NCBI RefSeq assembly: GCF_028682635.1
Contig: NZ_JANHLK010000016.1
Location: forward strand, 88,989 to 152,988
From: Pseudomonas putida
Lineage (GTDB): Bacteria; Pseudomonadota; Gammaproteobacteria; Pseudomonadales; Pseudomonadaceae
Direction of reading: 5' to 3'
Length of the DNA stretch: 64,000 nt
Positions 8,231 to 15,416 of the stretch are shown here, in pieces (within the stretch, counting starts at the first letter, position 1; the number at the start of each line of letters is the position of its first letter). A program made the translations under genes and the position numbers. The notes below the pieces were generated by a model. The model had not been told where the DNA came from. It ran no database searches and was given only the letters and a program-made list of their open reading frames with translations.

Positions 8231-9739
8231 ATGGACATTCTCGCCAGCCTGGCAATGGGTTTTTCCGCGGCGCTGACGCCGATCAATCTGCTATGGGGCT
8301 TCATCGGTTGCCTGCTGGGCACCGCCATTGGCGTATTGCCGGGGATCGGGCCGGCGCTGACGGTGGCCTTGCTGCTGCCGATCACTGCCAAGGTCGATCC
8401 CACCGGTGCGCTGATCATGTTCGCCGGGATCTATTACGGCGCGCAGTTCGGCGGTTCAACCACTTCGATCCTGCTCAATACGCCCGGAGAGTCGTCGTCC
8501 ATGGTCACGGCCCTGGAAGGCAACCTCATGGCGCGTAATGGTCGGGCCGGGCCGGCGCTGGCCACGGCGGCGATCGGCTCCTTCGTCGCCGGCACCATTG
8601 CGACGGTGCTGCTGACCCTGTTTGCCCCGGTCGTGGCCAGGCTGGCGCTGAATTTCGGGCCGGCGGAGTATTTCGCGATCCTGGTGCTGTCCTTCACCAC
8701 GGTCTCGGCGGTACTTGGCGCCTCGATGCTGCGTGGTTTTGCTTCACTGGGGATCGGCTTGACCATCGGCATGATCGGCCTCGACTCGACGTCGGGCATT
8801 GCCCGCTACACCCTGGGCGTGCCCGAACTGGTGGATGGCATCGAGGTGGTGCTGGTGGCAGTCGGTCTGTTCGCGGTCGGCGAAGCCCTGTACAGCCTGC
8901 TTTATCAAACCGAGCAAGCGGAGGGCCGGCATCGCCTGACGTCATTGTGGATGACCCGCGCCGACTGGAAACGCTCGGTGCCTGCCTGGTTGCGGGGCAC
9001 CTTTATTGGCTTCCCGTTTGGCTCGATCCCGGCGGGTGGCGCGGAGATCCCGACCTTCCTGTCCTATTCCACCGAACGCAAACTGAGCAAATACCCCAAG
9101 GAGTTTTCCGCTAACAAGGGCGAGGGCGCCATCGAAGGGGTGGCCGGCCCCGAAGCGGCCAACAACGCCAGTGCCACTGGCTCGCTGGTGCCGTTGCTGA
9201 CCCTGGGCATCCCGACCTCCGCCACGGCGGCGATCCTGTTGGCGGCCTTCCAGAACTACAACCTGCAACCGGGGCCGATGCTCTTCGAGACGTCCGCCGA
9301 TTTGGTGTGGACCCTGGTGGCTTCGCTGTACATCGGCAACGTCATCCTGCTGGTGCTGAACCTGCCGCTGGTGGGCCTGTGGGTCAAGCTGCTGCAGATC
9401 CCCCGACCTTACCTGAACGCCGGGATCCTGGTGTTCGCCACCATCGGCGTCTACGGCATGCGCCATTCTTCCTTCGACCTGCTGCTGATGCTGGGGATCG
9501 GCTGGGCCGGGGTGTTGATGCGCCGTTTCGATTTCCCGGTAGCGCCGGTGATCGTCGGCATGCTGCTGGGGCCGATGGCCGAGAAACAGCTGCGCAATGC
9601 CCTGTCGATCAGTGAGGGGGACTGGACGATATTCCTGACCCAGCCGATTTCGGCGGCGTTCATGGCGCTGACGTTGTTGGTGCTGGTGGTGCCACCGCTG
9701 TTGCATGCGCGTGGGATCAAGTTGCATGAAGATGACTGA
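8231..9739 (+). CDS. tctA: Tripartite tricarboxylate transporter, large permease subunit
   Basis: Main permease of the TTT system, 502 aa, about 10-12 hydrophobic helices. Family signatures are present: GCLLGTAIGVLPGIGPALTVALLLP near residues 27-50, YYGAQFGGSTTSILLNTPGE near 68-90, and the repeated FGSIPAGGAEIPTFLSY plus the NNASATGSLVPLLTLGIP motif in the second half. A ribosome site (AAGGAGATCGACAGC) precedes ATG 8231. It lies 18 bp after tctB, so it is in the same operon. The transcript runs into a REP doublet at 9755. Confidence 0.95.
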   Translation: MDILASLAMGFSAALTPINLLWGFIGCLLGTAIGVLPGIGPALTVALLLPITAKVDPTGALIMFAGIYYGAQFGGSTTSILLNTPGESSSMVTALEGNLMARNGRAGPALATAAIGSFVAGTIATVLLTLFAPVVARLALNFGPAEYFAILVLSFTTVSAVLGASMLRGFASLGIGLTIGMIGLDSTSGIARYTLGVPELVDGIEVVLVAVGLFAVGEALYSLLYQTEQAEGRHRLTSLWMTRADWKRSVPAWLRGTFIGFPFGSIPAGGAEIPTFLSYSTERKLSKYPKEFSANKGEGAIEGVAGPEAANNASATGSLVPLLTLGIPTSATAAILLAAFQNYNLQPGPMLFETSADLVWTLVASLYIGNVILLVLNLPLVGLWVKLLQIPRPYLNAGILVFATIGVYGMRHSSFDLLLMLGIGWAGVLMRRFDFPVAPVIVGMLLGPMAEKQLRNALSISEGDWTIFLTQPISAAFMALTLLVLVVPPLLHARGIKLHEDD

Positions 9740-9754
9740 CGCGTCGGTCCCCCT

Positions 9755-9865
9755 GTAGGAGCAGCCGGCCGACGCTCGATTGCTCGCGAAAAACCTGTGA
9801 ACACCGCGGGGTGTCAGGCTCCCCGCGTCATCGTTGACCTCCATCGCGAGCAAGCTTGCTCCTAC
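9755..9865. repeat. REP doublet (class with GCTCGCGA core)
   Basis: Two inverted REP copies: gtaggagcagccggccgac plus gctcgattgctcgcga on the left, and tcgcgagcaagcttgctcctac on the right. It lies between the convergent tctA and LysR genes. The TAG stop of the LysR gene (9862-9864) falls inside the right copy. Similar doublets occur at 36301 and 39668. Confidence 0.85.
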
Positions 9866-10746
9866 AGGTTGGAGGGTGTTCCTGTCTGCTCGGCAAACCA
9901 CTGCAAGATCGCCCCGCACGCCGGATGCGCGGCCGATGACGGCTGCAGGCACAGGGCGTAAATCCCCCGGGTCTTCAACGGCTCGCCAAACGGAATGACC
10001 AGCACGCCGCGTTCGATCGACTCGCCCGCCAGGGTCATGTCGGTCATGGCCACACCCAGCCCGCGGGCGGCGGCATCCAGTGCCAGTTCGTCGAGGTTGA
10101 AGGGAAGGTGGCGAAACTCGTCCAGTGACCTGCCGCCATTGGCGGCCAGCCAATACCGCCAGTCGTTCCTGTCGCTCGAACGGTGCAGCAGCGCAAAGCC
10201 GGCGAGATCCTCCTGTAAGGCCAGCGCCAGTCCGGGCGCACACACCGGCACCAGCGTTTCCTCGAACAGGGTCAGGCAATCCGGGGCAGCGGACGGTTCG
10301 GGCAGGTAGAGGATGTAGGCGTCGCTGTCGCTGGCCGGTTCCACCACCTCGGTGGCGACGGTCTCGATCGCCAGCGATACCTGCGGATGATGGCGGTAGA
10401 AATCATTCAGCCTTGGTAACAGCCAGCGCACTGCCAGGGACACGTGCATGCGGATGCGGAACGGGCGCTTTTGCGGGGCGATCCGGTCTTCGAGGGCCTT
10501 GAGGTGTTCAAGGATGTGCCGCGCACTGGCGAGCACCTGTTCGCCTTCGGCTGTGAGCTGCAGGCTGCGGCTGGTCCTGAGGAACATCGAGGTGCCGTAG
10601 TGACTCTCCAATTGCTGGATTTTGCGGCTCACGGCGCTTTGGGTCAGGCACAGCGTTTGGGCGGCCTGGGTGAAGCTGCCGGAATCCGCGACCTCGACCA
10701 AGGCCTGCAGGCCCTGGAGCGAGGGCACGTGGCGAATCTTATCCAT
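9862..10746 (-). CDS. LysR-family transcriptional regulator (GcvA-like)
   Basis: LTTR of 294 aa. The N-terminal winged helix-turn-helix (about 5-65) reads LVEVADSGSFTQAAQTLCLTQSAVSRKIQQLE, followed by an effector-binding domain (about 90-290) of the GcvA/AmpR-like group. It is divergent from the FAD oxidase at 10903 across a 156-bp gap, the usual geometry for an LTTR controlling the neighbouring gene, so the oxidase and binding-protein genes are the likely targets. Its last codons and TAG stop lie in a REP element (AACCTGTAG). Effector unknown. Confidence 0.9.
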   Translation of the reverse strand: MDKIRHVPSLQGLQALVEVADSGSFTQAAQTLCLTQSAVSRKIQQLESHYGTSMFLRTSRSLQLTAEGEQVLASARHILEHLKALEDRIAPQKRPFRIRMHVSLAVRWLLPRLNDFYRHHPQVSLAIETVATEVVEPASDSDAYILYLPEPSAAPDCLTLFEETLVPVCAPGLALALQEDLAGFALLHRSSDRNDWRYWLAANGGRSLDEFRHLPFNLDELALDAAARGLGVAMTDMTLAGESIERGVLVIPFGEPLKTRGIYALCLQPSSAAHPACGAILQWFAEQTGTPSNL

Positions 10747-10902
10747 GCGTTTTCAGAATACCCGGATGATTTAATAACGTTGGTTGCCGATGCAATGTCC
10801 CTTTAGATTCTAGTCATAGCGGCCTTCATCTGAAACCACCCATGCAAATACAGCATGCGGTATTGCGAGAGGCCGGCACAACGACAGTCTACGAGGTGAC
10901 GC

Positions 10903-12204
10903 ATGGAAAACGTATGTGGCTGGATTGCGCAAGCCGGGGACAGCCCGTTGCGCGATCCGCTCAAGGGCACGCAGCAGGCCGATTGGCTGGTGATCGGCGC
11001 CGGCATCACCGGGCTGAGTGCCGCTCACTCACTGGCTGAACTGCATCCCCAGGCACGCATTGTGCTGGTCGACCGCCAGCGCGCGGCGCAAGGTGCATCG
11101 GCGCGCAACTCTGGGTTCGTGGTCGCCCACGAACATCCCGGCCATGCCGAGTTGCAAGGCACCCCGGGATTCGCTGGCTACCAGGCCGATACCGCAATTG
11201 GCCGTACCGCCAGCGACGAGGTGCGCAAGCGCATTGCCCGGCACGGCATCGAATGCGATTTTCGCGAATCGGGCTATTTCTTTGCGGTGAGCGATCCGCG
11301 CAAGTTGACCCAGGTCGAGTCCAAGCTGCAGACCTTGCGTGCCGTGGGCGCCTCAGCAGAGTTTCTGCAAGGAGACCGGTTGCGCCAGAAGTTGGGAACC
11401 CGGCACTACCAGGCGGCGATCTGGTGCGGCAATGGCAATGCGCTGCTGCAACCGGCGAAATACGTCAAAGGGCTGCTCGATGCATTGCCGCCACAGGTGA
11501 CCCTGTTTGAAAACACCGAGATCAGCGGCCTGCAGCGCCTGGGCAATGGCCGCATCCGCGCCAGCGGCGCCCAGGGTTGCATCGAGGCGCGGCATGTGCT
11601 GGTTTGCCTCAATGCCTTCATTCCCCGTTCCGGCATCAGTGACAGTGGCACCTTCGCCATGGAACTCAGCGCCAGCCTGACCCGGCCCCTGAGCGACGAA
11701 GAATTCCAGGCCCTTGGCGCCGTCGAGCCCTGGGGCGTGCTGTCGACCCGCCCCCTGGGAGCCACGGTGCGCCTGACCCCGGATCGCCGGGTGATGATCC
11801 GCAACACCGCCGAATACCGCGCCCACGACTTGTCGCCCGGCGAACTGGCGACCCGGCGCCAGCACCATGTCCTGGGTTTGCAGCGTCGTTTCCCGATGTT
11901 GGGCGCGCAGGACATCCAATACACCTGGACCGGCCACCTCAGCGCTTCGCGCTCCGGGCAGCCGTATTTCGCCAAGGTCGAGGAGGGCGTGTTCGCCGTG
12001 GCCGGGTGCAATGGCTCCGGCGTGGCGCGCGGCACGTTGTGGGGACGGCTGCTGGCGGAGCTGGCGTCGGGCATCGACTCGCCGCTCCTGCAATCGGTCA
12101 AAGGCCGCGCCCAGCCCGGCTGGCTGCCGCCCAAACCCTTGCTCGATATCGGTGCCATGCTGCGCATGCGCGTAGAGACGGCCCGGGCCAGAAGCGAAAT
12201 CTAG
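10903..12204 (+). CDS. FAD-dependent amine oxidoreductase, PuuB-like
   Basis: DAO-fold flavoenzyme of 433 aa resembling gamma-glutamylputrescine oxidase (PuuB/OrdL group). The Rossmann FAD motif is LVIGAGITGLSAAHSL (about 29-44), followed by the acidic end of strand 2 (VLVDRQ) and the GASARNSGFVV motif typical of the group (about 65-75). Near the C-terminus, FAVAGCNGSGVARGTLWG contacts FAD. It precedes a polyamine-type binding protein by 52 bp, which suggests import and oxidation of an amine or its gamma-glutamyl derivative. No PuuA or PuuD is next to it; a PuuA-like enzyme lies 41 kb away. Substrate unproven. Confidence 0.85.
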   Translation: MENVCGWIAQAGDSPLRDPLKGTQQADWLVIGAGITGLSAAHSLAELHPQARIVLVDRQRAAQGASARNSGFVVAHEHPGHAELQGTPGFAGYQADTAIGRTASDEVRKRIARHGIECDFRESGYFFAVSDPRKLTQVESKLQTLRAVGASAEFLQGDRLRQKLGTRHYQAAIWCGNGNALLQPAKYVKGLLDALPPQVTLFENTEISGLQRLGNGRIRASGAQGCIEARHVLVCLNAFIPRSGISDSGTFAMELSASLTRPLSDEEFQALGAVEPWGVLSTRPLGATVRLTPDRRVMIRNTAEYRAHDLSPGELATRRQHHVLGLQRRFPMLGAQDIQYTWTGHLSASRSGQPYFAKVEEGVFAVAGCNGSGVARGTLWGRLLAELASGIDSPLLQSVKGRAQPGWLPPKPLLDIGAMLRMRVETARARSEI

Positions 12205-12256
12205 AACACCGCCTTTCACATACAACAAAAGCACTTCAACACGAAGGTGATCGAAC

Positions 12257-13345
12257 ATGCGCGTCAATACTGTTTCCCTGGTGGCACTGCTCTCAACGTT
12301 GAGTGCCGCCGCCTACGCCGATGAAACCGTGAACATTTCCAACTGGAACGGCTACATCGCCGACGACACCCTGGCCACGTTCACCAAAGAAACCGGGATC
12401 AAGGCCACTTACGACATCCATGACAGCAACGAAGTGCTGGAATCGAAGCTGATGACCGGCAATACCGGGTATGACGTGGTCAGCCCGTCGAACCATTTCC
12501 TCTCGCGCCTGATCAAGGCCGGTGCCATCCAGAAGCTCGACAGGAGCCAGCTCCCGGGCTGGAGCAACCTCGACCCGGTGCTGATGAAAAAGCTCGAGGT
12601 CAACGACCCCGGCAACCAGTACGGTTATCCCTACATGTGGGGCACCGCGGGCATTGGTTATAACGTCGAGAAGATCAAGGCGATCTTCGGCAATACCGAC
12701 GTCACCCGCTCCTGGAGCCTGTTTTTCGATGAGGCCAACATCAGGAAGCTCAGCGAATGTGGCGTGGCGATCATCGACAACCCGACGCAAGTGCTGCCGA
12801 TCACCCTCAACTACCTGGGGTTGCCGCCCCATAGCCACACGCCTGAAGACTACAAGAAAGCCGAACAGGCGCTGCTGAAGATCCGGCCTTACGTCCAGTA
12901 TTTCCACGCCTCCAAATACATCAGCGACCTGGCCAACGGCAACGTCTGCGCGGTGATCGGCTTCAACGGCGACATCGTGCAGGCAGCCGCCAGCGCCAAG
13001 GAGGCGAAAAACGGCATCGACATTGCCTATTCGATCCCGGATGAGGGCTCCACCCTGTGGTTCGACATGGTGGTCATGCCCAAGAACGCGCCGCACCAGA
13101 AGAACGGCTACTCCTACATGAACTACCTGCTGCAACCGCAGGTCATCGCCAACATCACCAACAGCATCCATTACGCCAACCCCAACAGCGCAGCGGACGT
13201 TGATGTGGTGCCGGCGGTGAAGCAGGACCTGGCGATCTACCCGCCCAAGGCGGTGATGGACAAGCTATTCACGGTGGAAGACCTGCCAGCCTCCATCGCC
13301 CGCTTGACCACGCGGCTGTGGACCAAGTTGAAGACCAATACCTGA
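12257..13345 (+). CDS. Polyamine-type ABC transporter substrate-binding protein (PotF/SpuD-like)
   Basis: Periplasmic binding protein of 362 aa. The signal peptide (about 1-21, ending AYA) is followed by ETVNISNWNGYIADDTL, where the SNWNGY motif holds the polyamine-contacting Trp and Tyr of PotF/SpuD. DVVSPSNHFLSRLIKAG and WGTAGIGYN are further family landmarks. A ribosome site (GAAGGTGATCGAAC) precedes the ATG. No permease or ATPase genes follow; instead the REP array begins at once, so the protein must work with transport subunits encoded elsewhere, or its operon was lost to the array. Ligand (putrescine, spermidine or related) inferred. Confidence 0.9.
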   Translation: MRVNTVSLVALLSTLSAAAYADETVNISNWNGYIADDTLATFTKETGIKATYDIHDSNEVLESKLMTGNTGYDVVSPSNHFLSRLIKAGAIQKLDRSQLPGWSNLDPVLMKKLEVNDPGNQYGYPYMWGTAGIGYNVEKIKAIFGNTDVTRSWSLFFDEANIRKLSECGVAIIDNPTQVLPITLNYLGLPPHSHTPEDYKKAEQALLKIRPYVQYFHASKYISDLANGNVCAVIGFNGDIVQAAASAKEAKNGIDIAYSIPDEGSTLWFDMVVMPKNAPHQKNGYSYMNYLLQPQVIANITNSIHYANPNSAADVDVVPAVKQDLAIYPPKAVMDKLFTVEDLPASIARLTTRLWTKLKTNT

Positions 13346-14820
13346 TTGCTGGCAAGCCAGCTCCTACAGGATTTGCGGGGAGCATGTTGAATGGGGCATT
13401 ACGCGCATCTGTAGGAGCCGGCTTGCTGGCGATGCGATGGTGGCCGTTACGCCGCCATCGCTGGCAAGCCAGCTCCTACAGGATTTGTGAATGCTGTTGG
13501 ATTTGGGGCATTACGCACATCTGTAGGAGCCGGCTTGCTGGTGATGCGATGGTGGCCGTGACGCCGCCATCGCTGGCAAGCCAGCTCCTACAGGATTTGT
13601 AAATGCTGTTGGATTTGGGGCATTACGCGCATCTGTAGGAGCCGGCTTGCTGGCGATGCGATGGTGGCCGTGACGCCGCCATCGCTGGCAAGCCAGCTCC
13701 TACAGGATTTGTGAATGCTGTTGGATTTGGGGCATTACGCACATCTGTAGGAGCCGGCTTGCTGGCGATGCGATGGTGGCCGTTACGCCGTCATCGCTGG
13801 CAAGCCAGCTCCTACAGGATTTGTGAATGCTGTTGGATTTGGGGCATTACGCACATCTGTAGGAGCCGGCTTGCTGGTGATGCGATGGTGGCCGTGACGC
13901 CGCCATCGCTGGCAAGCCAGCTCCTACAGGATTTGTAAATGCTGTTGGATTTGGGGCATTACGCGCATCTGTAGGAGCCGGCTTGCTGGCGATGCGATGG
14001 TGGCCGTGACGCCGCCATCGCTGGCAAGCCAGCTCCTACAGGATTTGTGAATGCTGTTGGATCTGGGGCATTACGCGCATCTGTGGGAGCCGGCTTGCTG
14101 GCGATGCGATGGTGGCCGTGACGCCGCCATCGCTGGCAAGCCAGCTCCTACAGGATTTGTGAATGCTGTTGGATTTGGGGCATTACGCGCATCTGTAGGA
14201 GCCGGCTTGCTGGCGATGCGATGGTGGCCGTTACGCCGTCATCGCTGGCAAGCCAGCTTCTACAGGATTTGTGGATGCTGTTGGATCTGGGGCATTACGC
14301 GCATCTGTGGGAGCCGGCTTGCTGGCGATGCGATGGTGGCCGTTACGCCGTCATCGCTGGCAAGCCAGCTTCTACAGGATTTGTGGATGCTGTTGGATCT
14401 GGGGCATTACGCGCATCTGTAGGAGCCGGCTTGCTGGCGATGCGATGGTGGCCGTGACGCCGCCATCGCTGCGATGCGGCGACCCGACAAGCCAGCTCCT
14501 ACAGGATTTGTGAATGCTGTTGGATTTGGGGCATTACGCACATCTGTAGGAGCCGGCTTGCTGGCGATGCGATGGTGGCCGTGATGCCGCCATCGCTGGC
14601 AAGCCAGCTCCTACAGGATTTGTGAATGCTGTTGGATTTGGGGCATTACGCGCATCTGTAGGAGCCGGCTTGCTGGCGATGCGATGGTGGCCGTGACGCC
14701 GTCATCGCTGGCAAGCCAGCTCCTACAGGATTTGTGAATGCTGTTGGATTTGGGGCATTACGCGCATCTGTAGGAGCCGGCTTGCTGGCGATGCGATGGT
14801 GGCCGTGACGCCGTTTTCGC
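13346..14820. repeat. REP tandem array 1: 13 units of 112 bp
   Basis: The GTAGGAGCCGGCTTGCTGGC (or GTGGGAGCC) head recurs at 13411, 13523, 13635, 13747, 13859, 13971, 14083, 14195, 14307, 14419, 14546, 14658 and 14770: a strict 112-bp step, except one of 127 bp. Each unit is a REP pair (head, then GCTGGCAAGCCAGCTCCTAC in the opposite direction) plus a spacer holding gctgttggatttggggcatt. The 127-bp unit has a 15-bp insertion at about 14470-14486 that changes the loop to ctgcgatgcggcgacccga. Units differ at only a few positions. The array starts at the stop of the binding-protein gene and ends near 14820 in a deletion scar. Confidence 0.95.
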
Positions 14821-14842
14821 TAGCCGCCAGCAGCAGGGTGGT

Positions 14843-14905
14843 TCAGCCGTCGATAGCCGGAAAATCGATATCGGTCAGGGCGACGTTGTTCAGGTAGTGG
14901 GTCAG
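14843..14905 (-). pseudogene. 3' remnant of a gene, possibly a carboxymuconolactone-decarboxylase-like protein
   Basis: On the minus strand an uninterrupted reading ends LTHYLNNVALTDIDFPAIDG-stop (TGA at 14845-14843). The pattern HxxNxxxxTDIDFP resembles the C-terminus of CMD/AhpD-like proteins as I remember them. The reading has no start of its own and would run straight into an AraC gene fragment on the other strand. Seen: the reading frame and stop. Inferred: family identity, which is weak. Confidence 0.3.
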
Positions 14906-15284
14906 CGTTTTGATCCTGTTGATGCGCCACATCCTGAGCAGTCGCGATCAGCAGCCGGGCATGATGGCCGGCCTGGCCGATCCACGCCTGGCGCGCCCTT
15001 TGAACCAAATGCACGAAGCGCCCGGCAAGGCCTGGAGCGTGGCCGAACTGGCGGTGGCGGCCAACATGTCCCGGGCCAGTTTCGCCGAGCACTTCAAACG
15101 GTTGGTCGGGCAGGCCCCGATGGATTATCTGGTCAGCTGGCGCATCAGCCTGGCGCAGAAGCGCCTGGGTGAAGGCAAGCCCATTGCCCTGATCGCCGAA
15201 GAGGTCGGTTATGAAAGCCCTTCGGCACTGGCCCGGGCGTTTTGCCGCAAGACCGGGGTCAGTCCCCGGCAGTGGAGAGGATAA
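14906..15284 (+). pseudogene. 5'-truncated AraC-family regulator
   Basis: The C-terminal half of an AraC regulator of the cupin_6 type. It starts in mid-protein at ILLMRHILSSRDQQPGMMAGLADPRLARPLNQMHEAPGKAW, then the two helix-turn-helix motifs (WSVAELAVAANMSRASFAEHFKRL and ALIAEEVGYESPSALARAF) and ends SPRQWRG-stop. Intact members have about 150-180 further residues in front (a cupin domain); here a TAG stop lies in frame at 14895-14897, and nothing resembling the cupin is found upstream. The DNA-binding domain itself is intact, so a short protein from an internal TTG/ATG (14910-14922) is conceivable but there is no good ribosome site. Confidence 0.75.
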
Positions 15285-15416
15285 CGCGGCCAGCGTATGT
15301 TGGCCGGCGCACTGGCGGGCCACGGCAGCTGTGCTAGCTTCTTGGGGGGGAATCTCTGGTTTGCCAGCGTCCCGTCGTGTCTACCTCGTACAGGCCCTGG
15401 GGAGTCGATCAATAAT
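15285..15416. other. Intergenic, promoter region of the adenylation-fusion gene
   Basis: About 130 bp with no gene-like reading. GGGGAG at 15399-15404 is the likely ribosome site for ATG 15417. No clear operator or terminator is seen. Confidence 0.4.

Noticed and set aside
13346..14820. Reading the 112-bp array as a CRISPR array
   Set aside because: Repeat and spacer are both nearly constant from unit to unit, the core is a REP palindrome pair, and no cas genes are present.
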